Assembly (NCBI GenBank): GCA_905116865.2
Contig: CAJHNH020000557.1
Coordinates: 1,254,184 to 1,318,183 of the forward strand
Direction: 5' to 3'
Source of the DNA: Candidula unifasciata
Lineage: Eukaryota > Mollusca > Gastropoda > Stylommatophora > Geomitridae
Length of the DNA: 64,000 bases
Shown: positions 12,501 through 25,100 of the stretch, one piece after another
Layout: every line of letters begins with the position of its first letter
How positions within the stretch are numbered: position 1 is the stretch's first letter
The notes under the pieces: generated by a model
The model's database searches: none
Seen by the model: only the letters and a program-made list of their open reading frames with translations
Told to the model about the DNA's origin: nothing
Made by a program: the position numbers and the translations under genes

Positions 12501-15500
12501 ACCTTGACCTGGCAATGTCATGTCAAGTGAACAGCCATTTCCAGTAGCCCTTCAGGCATATGATGCTAGACTGAAATATTTGCGGACTACTCAACATTCA
12601 AGGACGATGTGGTCAACACCATGCCGGCCACCTTTATTTCCCAGGACTTTTCCTGGTGTCCATGTCCAGCTGGTTCTGCCTGGAAGAACAGGTCAGTGAT
12701 GAAGATTTAAAAACATGACCGCCGGATAAACCTTGCAGCCCCGGCACTAGTTCAACTTCTGGTGATAAGATTGCCTCCTTTGAAGCTGGAGTGCATCTGC
12801 CTGACAGGCAAAGAAACAACAGTCTGCATACACATAAGTCAGATCTTTAAAACAGATATTACCTGTGATGATAATAACTATACAAAAGAAGTGTGTGGGA
12901 ATGCACTGTGAAAGCGAATGGATAACATTTAGTGCAACAATGTCCAGCATATGGTACTACAACATATAGTTTGAGAATAGAGGTGGAGGCAGTCACCACC
13001 GTTTTCTGCTTGCTTCAGAACCAGTTTTATACACATGTTATGATTGTAACTGACTCGCAAAGCATGCTAGAAATGTGTAGACAGGAATGCTAAGTGTAGA
13101 GTGGCAAGCACCACTTCAGAGGTCCTATGCAGTTAGCATCCTTTTGATATTGTCTCCAAGGCATGCAGGTGTACTGGGAAATAAACAGGTGAACAGATTG
13201 GTTGGCTCTACCCAAATGGGTGGTGAAATGATATATGACAAGCTAGACGTGGTCAGGGTCCCTCAGCAGCAAGTAAATAATGTGGAGGCTCAAACAGGTC
13301 ATTACGGTCAGGAGAGAGAATGGTGCAGTTAGGAGTCCTGAGGATATATAATCAAACTGCACCTATCGAACTGGAACTTTTCGCTGACTGCTGAAGATAA
13401 GGACAGACCCCATATGAAATGTCTTGAGTGCTGTGAAGTCTGTTTTAAACTCAACTCAACTCACCTCAACGACAAATTGTTTTACCCTCATGTGCAACAC
13501 ACCTCGTACAGGATCAACTATCGGAAGCTAACTTGACAATTAATAGAAGAAAACATTAATGTGAATGTAATGTAGATTACATGTATACCATTACAATAAT
13601 TCTTTTAATAAGACAAAAAAAAAAGATAAGATGGAAAATCATCTCACTGTTTCTTCTTCTCCATCTCGTTTTTCCTTTTCTTGATTAGCATCATCTCCTC
13701 TGGATTGCCTCCTTCAGCTAGAATTTTATTCATTTCCTCCTGCTCCTTGAGAATCTTACTTCTTTCGATGCTAACATTCCTCGCTCTGATGACTCGAAGG
13801 TTCTCCTGCAATTGTACAAGATAAACCTAGGTAAACAATGAACACTCCCTGATGACTCAAAGGTTCTCCTGCAATTATACAAAGTAAACCTTGGTAAACA
13901 ATGAACACTCCCTAATAACTCAAAGGTTCTCCTGCAAGTATAAACATTAAACTTTGGAAACAATGAACATCCCCTGAGGACCCAAAGGTTCTCCGGCAAT
14001 TGTACAAGGTCAAGGTCAACCTTGGATAGAATGAACACTCCTTGATGACTCAAAGGTTCTCCTGCAATTACAATCAATAAACCTTAGAAAACAATAAACA
14101 CTCCCACATGTTTCCTGCATCTACGAAGGAAGCAAAGAATAGAAACTTTAAACCTACCATGCATGTCATAAGATGCAACAATGAAAGGTTTGTGTAAGCC
14201 CAGCTATCTCATTCCACAGAAAAGTTTAGCCGCAAAAAAAGAGTCACAAAAACTAGAACATAGATCTGATCTGACACTGATAATAATGATAGACAGTAAA
14301 CTTAAAGACAGCATGGTTATTGGCACAGCATATTATTGACGAAGGCTTTAGCATTCACACACTTACCAACACTTAAATATGCCTGCAGACAGACACATGC
14401 GCATGCACAAACACATACGTACACATGAGAACATTTTATATGGCACTGACACACACACCCCTGATCACCTACCCTGTTGTTAGCAATATCCTTCTTCAGT
14501 TTCAACAGCATGTCCATCTTTCTGATCATTTCAGAGTTGTACCGGTCCTGTTCTTCTTGCTGGCGTTTCTTTAACCTGAAATGTTTAAAAACTGACAGCC
14601 TTGGTACAAGTTGGCCCAGTGGCTAGCAGGCATGCCAGAAGCCTGGTCGTTTTATGTTTCAATCTATCTACAGGGGCAGGGGTTCTTAAATTTAACCCAG
14701 ACATCTTGGGAAGAAAAGTGGTCAGCACAACAGTTACCACAACATGCACTGAATGTTGATCAACTCTTGCAGTCCTAAGGAACACACCATATGAACGGTT
14801 CATAGGTTCCTGCATAGAAGCCCAGTGAAGGCAATATGTACCAATTTTACGTCTCTCTTGACTACCCATTGGGCCTCTGATGCGAAACCCCCTGCGACTA
14901 AAAGAGTTAATGTACCCAACAAAAAACAACAACAATGGAACGGTAAAAGAACCCTTTATCTTTGATTCCTAATTTTATTGGACATAAAGATTTGTCTGCA
15001 GACACTAGAACAATACACTTGCATGAGGTGATTTGGTCCAGCTAGCTCCAGCCATCTTTATATCTAATAACTTTTCTATTACCAATCTTTGGTTGGAATG
15101 ATCTGGGTAATGAAGTGAATTATTTTGAAGTTACTAACTGGGGGGAAGAGGGGGGGGGGGGGTTGAACCCATTATTATTGGACCAGCAGGCATAGGTAAA
15201 ATATTTTGTTTTATAGTAAATTAATTTACAGATAAATTTAGAAATAATATATTAAAAATAACTTTCAGTACAAGAGAGTTCTGGTTAAAGTAACCACACA
15301 GGGAGAGAACTCACTTGGCCAATGTCTTGCTCAAGTATTTATTTGCTCTTTCATGGCTTTTCTCTGCCTCTTCAACAGCATGAATGTGTCGTCTCTCGGC
15401 ATCATTGAGAGCATCTTCCCATTTTCTGAAAATCATAAAGAATGCAATGTCCTTGTTTTGCTCAAGTAATTGTTGTAATTAATAATAATAATTTAAAAAA

Positions 15501-18500
15501 AAAAAACAAATTAAATGAAGACTGCCCCAAGAACAAATGAAACATTTGATGGACAGCCACCTATGTCTGTTGACAATATTACATAACTTGTCTGTGCACT
15601 GGTGAACCACTATTTCTAGTGCTGCTTCAGACAGGTTGTTGTGGCAAGCTGCAGCTGATCTCCCAGTGACAGGTAACTCTGAGTCTGTGTCCCTGTAACA
15701 TGCTGATCTCCCAGTGACAGGTAACTCTTGAGTCTGTGTCTCTGTAACGTGCTGATCTCCCAGTGACAGGTAACTCTTGAGTGTGTGTCTCTGTAACGTG
15801 CTGATCTCCCAGTGACAGGTAACTCTTGAGTGTGTGTCCCTGTAACATGCTGATCTCCCAGTGACAGGTAACTCTGAGTCTGTGTCCCTGTAACGTGCTG
15901 ATCTCGCAATGACAGGTTACTCTTGAGTCTGTGTCCCTGTAACGTGCTGATCTCCCAGTGACAGGTTACTCTTGAGTGTGTGTCCCTGTAACGTGCTGAT
16001 CTCCCAGTGACAGGTTACTCTTCAGTCTGTGTCCCTGTAACGTGCTGATCTCCCAGTGACAGGTTACTCTTGAGTCTGTGTCCCTGTAACGTGCTGATCT
16101 CCCAGTGACAGGTTACTCTTGAGTGTGTGTCCCTGTAACGTGCTGATCTCCCAGTGACAGGTTACTCTTCAGTCTGTGTCCCTGTAACGTGCTGATCTCC
16201 CAGTGACAGGTTACTCTTGAGTGTGTGTCCCTGTAACATGCTGATCTCCCAGTGACAGGTAACTCTGAGTCTGTGTCCCTGTAACGTGCTGATCTCCCAG
16301 TGGCAGGTTACTCTTCAGTCTGTGTCCCTGTAACGTGCTGATCTCCCAGTGACAGGTAACTCTGAGTCTGTGTCCCTGTAACGTGCTGATCTCCCAGTGA
16401 CAGGTTACTCTTGAGTCTGTGTCCCTGTAACGTGCTGATCTCCCAGTGACAGGTAACTCTGAGTCTGTGTCCCTGTAATGTGCTGATCTCCCAATGGCAG
16501 GTTACTCTTCAGTCTGTGTCTCTGTAACGTGCTGATCTCCCAGTGACAGGTTACTCTTGAGTGTGTGTCCCTGTAACGTGCTGATCTCCCAGTGACAGGT
16601 TACTCTTGAGTCTGTGTCCCTGTAACGTGCTGATCTCCCAGTGACAGGTTACTCTTGAGTGTGTGTCCCTGTAACGTGCTGATCTCCCAGTGACAGGTTA
16701 CTCTTGAGTGTGTGTCCCTGTAACGTGCTGATCTCCCAGTGACAGGTTACTCTTGAGTGTGTGTCCCTGTAACGTGCTGATCTCCCAGTGACAGGTTACT
16801 CTTGAGTGTGTGTCCCTGTAACGTGCTGATCTCCCAGTGACAGGTTACTCTTGAGTCTGTGTCCCTGTAATGTGCTGATCTCGCAATGACAGGTTACTCT
16901 TGAGTCTGTGTCCCTGTAACGTGCTGATCTCCCAGTGACAGGTTACTCTTGAGTGTGTGTCCCTGTAACGTGCTGATCTCCCAGTGACAGGTTACTCTTG
17001 AGTCTGTGTCCCTGTAATGTGCTGATCTCGCAATGACAGGTTACTCTTGAGTCTGTGTCCCTGTAACGTGCTGATCTCCCAGTGACAGGTTTCTCTTGAG
17101 TGTGTGTCCCTGTAACGTGCTGATCTTCTTGTCCTCTGCTACCTAGTCTTCCTTATGCTCTGAAATCTATTCTTGTGTATTGGTAAGCATACGCGGTTAG
17201 TTTTCAAGTTCCATTCTCATTAGAAGATCGAACTGCTTTATTCTCTGTCTCTGTTTGTAACCAAAGCCATGGTGTTGCTTCAGCCATTTCTCTGACCTAA
17301 GAATTTCTGAATCTGTCTCTCTTGGCTACACCCCTTCCCAACCAGGGGTCACAAAGATCGTGTTAAGCCATTTATTTCATGTTCTAAAGGTCATTAGTTC
17401 ATGCTAGGGATGGTGTTGTTTGGTCCCTGAGCACATATGATTCCAGGATCCCTGGGGTCAGTGCTGAAGTCATGTGCTCAGTGTGACTATCTCTGCAGAC
17501 GGCTAGCTATTCTGTGGAGAGAGATCCAGCCACACAATATCAAATCGACTGCACTGAGGTCAATCTTATGACCTCTTCTGTACAAAAGTTGGTAATTCTT
17601 TTAGTTTGAAATTATAAATTAGCAACAACATTTACGCAACATCACATGTTGAAGAGCTACTTTGCTGTGGCATTTAAAAACTTTGGACTGAATGTGAATA
17701 TGGTATAGTTTATTGAATTCAGATTCTAACCCCATTAGTCTGCGGGATGAACAGCAGTTCACGCAAAAAGGATGGATACTTTTTTATTGACCTGGCTCAT
17801 GATAGGTAATGCATTCCTTAAATAGCAGAACATGTGGTAAATTAACCTTTTGTCATTCCTTTTAGTGATCAATGCTTGTCTTGTCATTAACTCTTCTTTG
17901 TGAAACCTGACTGCTGCCATCTGAGCCTTATCGTTAGCGAGCTGATTCTCCTTCTGCAGCAGGTCATCCTCTGCAAGGATGAATTTCCCCCTTTCCACTT
18001 CTGCAAGTGCCAGTTCATATCTGAAATATAAAGATTGTCTACTGTTAACTGAAACATCATAAATGTAAGGATTGTCTACTGTTACCTGAAACATCATAAA
18101 TGTAAGAATTGTCTACTGTTACCTGAAACATCATAAATGTAAGGATTGTTTACTGTTACCTGAAACATCATAAATGTAAGGATTGTCTACTGTTACCTGA
18201 AACATCATAAATGTAAGAATTGTCTACTGTTACCTGAAACATCATAAATGTAAGGATTGTCTTCTGTTACCTGAAACATCATAAATGTAAGAATTATCTA
18301 CTGTTACCTGAAACATCATAAATGTAAGGATTGTCTACTGTTACCTGAAACATCACAAACATGTCTCCAGTTCTCCAATCCTGTTTTTTTTTTTTTTTTT
18401 TTTTTGTGTATTTAAATAATTCAATTTATCCCATTTTTTACTTCAACTCCTTCTTCAACTCATTTAGACTGAGTTTATAGCTCTGAAGTATACACAGTTT

Positions 18501-21500
18501 AGGACGTAAAGCATGTAAACAAAAAGTACCCGGGACTGAGAGACGTAACTCTCAGCCAGTGGGACCTAAAATTAACTCCGTTAGGCCATTATAAGTCAGC
18601 TGCATGTGATTTACAGGATGTTGCAGAACCAGCCTCAGCATTTGTTGGCTGCCTGTGATTCTACCAGACAATTTTATGTTCAGTGGTTTGCCACTGCTTT
18701 CTGAATGGCTGGCTCTCTCAAAACAACAGTCAAAATAAACGCAAGGCAAAGCCATTATAGCCCTAGTTGAAAGATTCTGAACTCAGTAAGGCCATTCTAA
18801 CGTTAGTTTAAATTTCTGAACCAAAAGAATAGGTTATAAAAAAAATTTAGAGATTCAGACCCCAGTTAAGCCATTCTGACCTCAGTTAAGCCATTCTGAC
18901 CTCAGTTAAGCCATTCCGACCCCAGTTAAGCCATTCTGACCTCAGTTAAGCCATTCTGACCTCAGTTAAGCCATTCTGACCTCAGTTAAGCCATTCCGAC
19001 CTCAGTTAAGCCATTCTGACCTCAGTTAAGCCATCCGACCTCAGTTAAGCCATTCTGACCTCAGTTAAGCCATTCTGACCTCAGTTAAGCCATTCTGACC
19101 TCAGTTAAGCCATTCTGACCTGAAAATTAACTCACTCAATACTAAAAGACACACCAAACTTGTTTCTGTTTTGCTCTCTACTGACAGAATATATTTGTCT
19201 TAACTCTCTTGGACCCACGCAGCTGTGATATTAGTTCACACTTACACCTCTATGTGTTTTTTCAACTTATGTCTCATGGTGTTTTTATTTTAACTCTTTC
19301 TCTCTCAGGGTGTTTTTATATTTGTTGACCCCTTCAAAACAACTTAATAAAATACAATTAGTTACAGCAATAAATATCTCACACATAAGGAGTGACAAAT
19401 GTTTGGAAGATAATGAGCATAAGTACAACTTTCCTAAGAAAAAAAAGGAAAGGGGGCGGGGGAAGACCATGGCTACTTCCTGTACTGACCAATTTATAGG
19501 GTGGTGTTTGGGAGAGGGGGGAGTCTATGGCTACTTCCTGTGTTGATCTATTTATAGAGTGGTGTTTGGGAGGAGGGAGGGGGGAGTCTATGGCTACTTC
19601 CTGTATTGACTGATTTATAGGGTGGTGTTTGGGGGGGGGGGGGGAGACTATGGCTACGCTACTTCCTGTATTGAATGATTTATAGAGTGTTGTTTGGGAG
19701 AGGGGGGGGGGGTAGTCTATGGCTACTTCTTGTATTGACCGATTTATAGGGTGGTGTTTGGGAGTCTATGGCTACTTCCTGTATTGACTGATTTATAGGG
19801 TGGTGGGGGGGGGGGGGGGGAGACTATGGCTACTTCCTGTATTGACCAATTTATAGAGTGGTTTTTGGGAGAGGGGAGGGGGGTCTCTAAAGCTTGGGAA
19901 TGAGTGCCACATGACTAGTGCGACTGTAACAAAGTTTTTCCTCTTACAGAAAACAATCATCACCTTACTTCCTTCTTCTTGCGTTCCCCAGTGGAAAAGT
20001 GCGTTGGAAAGTTCTGCTTGCACTTCCACCTTGGACTCTTGGACCGTTGCTCCTCACCTCCCAAAAGATGCACTCTGACTTGGAAGGAAACCCTCATTAG
20101 TCTCCTTTTATGACATGCTTGCTTGATGAGAGCAGTGTGTCCACCTCCCCCCCCCCCCAACCTCTATATAGGGCTGCAGAACCCACACCTTAGTGAGGAT
20201 TCAAACTGGGTCTTCTAAGTAAGAGCTTGGCATTCTTAATTGTTCAGCCACTGGCTTCTCCCTTCCTAGGATAAAATGATAAGAAGTAAAATAAAGGAAC
20301 CCTTCCCACGCCTTTAGGCATATTGGGCATAGAGAGCCAGACCTATGTTTTAAAGACCAATCGGCACTCAGCGAATGTTGTGGTCAACCACCTTAACTTC
20401 CCAGGATTTTACTCAATAAAGGTTGGGTTGACATGGGAGTCAGGGCTATTTGGGGGGAAGTGGGGGGGGGGGGGGGGGGGGTGTTCTGTTTTCATCAGGA
20501 TCTGAACCCACGATCTTCAGATCCACAGATGAACATCTAGTCAAGCACCATGGCAACCCCTGACAGAATCATAGAAAGTAACAATTTCTCAGGACAGACA
20601 AGCTAGTTAGAGTAACAGGCAGCTAAGAAATAATGGGTTACACTAACAACCTCAAAGGATAGAATTAGTTACAGTAATAAGTTGCCAGGATGGACTGCGG
20701 TAAAGTATTACTGAACTACAACTGATAGAGTCTAGAAATTCTGACTGCATTCAACAGTCCCCATGCTCTACCACACATCCACTTACTGTGCCTGCTCTAG
20801 TTTATCTCTGATCCCACCTTCCAACGCCTTCTCCGCTTCAAGCTCCCTACACACTCTCTTGAGAGCTGCCTGAAGTCTTTGTTCTGCGGACCTGCACAAG
20901 AAATGAACTCTATGTAGAGGTGTGTATGTAGAGGTGTGTATGTAGAGGTGTCTATGTAGAGGTGTGAATGTAGAGGTGTGCATGTAGTGGTGTGTATGTG
21001 TATGTAGAGGTGTGTATGTAGAGGTGTGTATATAGAATGTAGAGGTGTGTATAAGAGGCCTTATTACAGGTTTTCGAAAACAATCTTTCTACAAATCTTT
21101 GGACCTATCAAAGATGCTAACAGCGGGGAATGGAGAGTGAGAAGCAACAATGTAACACCTAATCTGTTGAAATCACCATTGATCACTGGCATCATGAGAG
21201 CTAACAGACTAAAATGGTTGGGGCATACTGAAAGAATGTCGGATTACAGAGAAGTAAGTTCAAGAGATAATGTCCAGACAGACTTGTAAACAACTGGTGT
21301 CACAGATTGTGAAGAGAAGTCCAGCCAGAGAGATATATGGAGCAGTAAACCTCAAGGGCTCAGAATGCTAAAGAAGAAGATGACTATTCTGTGCTACTTT
21401 ATGTGAAGTAAAAGTTCAGCGTACATTCACTAACCTTTTTGCCACAGGGCCTAACTATAGAGAAGCACTGTGGTTAAAAAAAGCAAGAATAATATAGTAT

Positions 21501-22057
21501 TCTTGGTATGATCTAGAAATTTATAGGGGAGTTGTCAAATAATGAAAAAGTTGGGATGGAAAGATATTGTAAAAGGAAGAAAAAACATACACACTAAGTA
21601 ACTGAGAGCTAAACGTGCTACAGAATTACTGACTGAAAGCATCAGTGAAACATCCGGAAATGTATGGGGGATTTCATAGTTTCTCAAAGTGTGTGACAAC
21701 GGCTTTTGGGATACTGGGACAACACAGTGGGGCAGTAGAAATTCAAGGATGAACTGAAGATGTTGGAACACTCCAGGGGGATGATTGCAGACTTAGGTGC
21801 GTATGGGTGTTGGGAGAGGGGTTATTAAAAAAAAGTGGATTGTAGAGAAAAAAAAGAGGGGACAAAAGTAAAATGATTTATAACCTTTCGATTGTCCTTG
21901 TTTCTCACAGCCTCTTTCTGAATGTTCAAATAAAGACGGGAGATTTCCAGGAATTGGGGAAGGAGAGGAAGAAGAGCAAGGAGCGGGAGGAGAGAGAGAG
22001 GAATGTAATCTTGTAACTAGTTTGGGTATCTGGGTGGAAGCTGGTTGGGGGAAAAGT

Positions 22058-22126
<69 letters not shown>

Positions 22127-25100
22127 AGGAGGGGGGGGGAAGGGGGTGGGTGGGTGGGGGGGGGGAAAAGGGGGTGGGTAGGGGGGGGGGGGGGGGGGGC
22201 TGTAATATCAACAAAAAATATGGAAAAAAATATCCTGTTGTGAGAAACTAACAAGTAGGCAGATATGTTAAAGCTCTTTATTTTCTTTCTGTTATTGGGA
22301 CATTTAGCATATCTTGGCAGTGTGATGTCCCTACTAGGAGGGACAGAGGAAGAAATACAATCATGCCTAAAAAAAAGCTGAGCCACTTGTGAAAGGATGA
22401 CGCAAATCTGGAAATCCAACAGTTACTGCAGATGAACGAAACTCTGACTCTACGAGAGCATCATTTTGACAGTTTTTCTTTATGGAGCAGAATGCTGGAG
22501 AATGACTAAAAAGGATGCGCACAAGATATCCACCTTCTACGACACCTTTCTACGTAGAATTATCAAAATTTTCTGGCCAGATACAATCTCAGACACTATA
22601 ATAATCAAGAGAAGATGGAAATGGCTTGCCCATGTTATGAGAATGAATCCTGATATACCAGCCAAAACAGTTCTCACATGGACACCAGAGGGAAAGAGAA
22701 AAAAGAGGCACCCAAAAACAACATGGAAAGTGACCTGAGTGCGGCATCTTTGACATGGAAAACTGCACTGAAGATTGCACAGGACAGGAGAGCATGGAAA
22801 GTCCTCTCTGAAGCCTCATGTACCACTAGGCGTAAGAGATTTGATGATGATGACTGATTGGTATACAGAGCAAAAGCTCACAAAAATGATTTTTGGTTTA
22901 TAGAGAGATTAGCAATGACATTTGTTAAAAAAAATTCCTGGCAAAAGTGCAGTTTTGTAGAACACTATGATTACTCATTTTGCAGTCTCGTAGCATTCTT
23001 TGATGCTTTATTCCACTTACTTGTTTCCTTCGGATTCTTTGGTCTCAATTTCATTACACAGTCGATCTCTCTCATCTTCATACTGCTCAATCTGGCATTG
23101 ACATTTTTTCAGCTCTTCTCTGTGAGAAAATAAATAAACACCATGCCAATAATTATTCCTCAGAAGTAATTTATGGCTGATAACTAATAACTGAATTCAT
23201 TTTTAATCATCAGAGGATACATTTAGGAAAAGAAAAAGCTGAAAATGATGATAATGGGAGGGAGACAGAAAAGGTAAATTGAGAAAATCCGTAAATGAGG
23301 ATAGTAAGGATAAAAACAACAGAAGAGATAAAAGAGAGGGCTATCCTCCGAACAATGCTCCCACTTTATCGAGGCTCAAAATATACCCTAACAGGGCCTC
23401 AGTCACATGTAAATTGCGGACTTCCGGCGACTTAAATTGCAGACTACCGCCACTGCCGAATGTATCTTCCACGCCGCTATGCGAGGAGTGTAGCAGGGCT
23501 AAACTAGATGGCTGAGACACGAGCAGCAGCTACCGCATCTCCTGCAGCTTCCTTCATTTTATTTGCTTGTAAATCCCAGCCATCTAATTTAGCCCCACTC
23601 CGCACCTCGCATAGCGGCGTGGGAGATACTCTCAGCATTTGCGGTAGTCACCGAAAGTCCGCAATTTACATGGGACTGAGGCCCTGTTAGGGTATATTTT
23701 TGGCCTCGATAATTTGGGACCGTTTTTTGGAGGATAGCCAAGAGAGAGAACACACTTCTGCTTCCTACTCCTCTTTCTTCTCTTACTTCCTCCTGTTCAC
23801 ATTTTTGTTGTTGTTATAGTCACATATATTAATTGCTACGCTTTTTTATTTATTTTCTAACTGGTGAAAGGATACAGGGATGAAAGTTTAGCTCTAATTA
23901 TCTTTCCGGAAAACATCCTGCCACTACTGGTGACTGGACTCTGTCCCTACAGGACGGGAACTCTGTCCCTACAGGATGGGGACTCTGTCCCTACAGGACA
24001 GGAACTCTTTCCCTACAGGATGGGAACTCTGTCCCTACAGGACAGTAAATGAATGATTCAAAAACCCCATGCAGCCAGAATGAGTGAAAGACCTGAACCA
24101 TCACCTTGTAGTATCTGCCAGGTACTGGGCTTTAGTAACAGACTCCTGCAGTTTATTCAAGTGACTGCGGAGATGAATCAAACGAATCTGCTCCTGCCAG
24201 TTGATCTTCTCTTCTGTAGTAGCTGGGTAGAACTCCTGTTGTCTAGATACAGAATTAAATATTTGTGTTTAATAATGTTGACAACTGTTTGTATGGCAGA
24301 TACAAAAACAAACACCCCCTGTTGTCTAGATTTAGAATTAAATATTTGTGTTTAAAAATGTTGACAACTGTTTGTATGGCAGATACAATAACCAACACCT
24401 CCTTTTTTCTAGATTTAGAATTAAATATTTGTGTTTAAAAATGTTGACAACTGTTTGTATTGCAGATACAAAAACAAACACCCCCTGTTGTCTAGATTTA
24501 GAATTAAATATTTGTGTTTAAAAATGTTGACAACTGTTTGTATGGCAGATACAATAACAAACACCTCCTTTTGTCTAGATTTAGAATTAAATATTTGTGT
24601 TTAAAAATGTTGACAACTGTTTGTATGGCAGATACAATAACAAACACCTCCTTTTGTCTAGATTTAGAATTAAATATTTGTGTTTAAAAATGTTGACCAC
24701 TGTTTGTATGGCAGATACAATAACAAACACCTCCTTTTGTCTAGATTTAAAATTAAATATTTGTGTTCAATAATGTTGACAACTGTTTTTATGGCAGAAA
24801 CAACAATAAACTATGACTTTGTTTTGACTTTCTCTACATCACACATTATATCATAGACTAAAATATCCTTATCCTCATGTGCCATGTGGGTGGACAGATA
24901 AGACAGATTCAACATTCACAGACCAGATCTATCCTCTGGTCTTGATGCCATAAGAGCAAACCTTTGAGATATTTATCTGTGTGTACTTCCTTTGCTTTTC
25001 TCCAACCAAGTTTAAAATTTATCCCAAAGTTTGTTTTTCTAGTTTATCTTTTTAAAAAAGAATCATTTTATCTACGCATAATTTATCTACTTGGTTTAAG

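Noticed and set aside
14317..14529. Separate small gene overlapping CFAP74 exon 7
   Set aside because: It is the exon reading through into the intron (CVCACACVCLQ from a CA-rich stretch).
15650..17125. CRISPR-like repeat array
   Set aside because: Units are directly tandem with no unique spacers, in an intron of a eukaryotic gene.
22017..22251. Poly-Gly/poly-Pro protein frames
   Set aside because: Translation of the G homopolymer tract.
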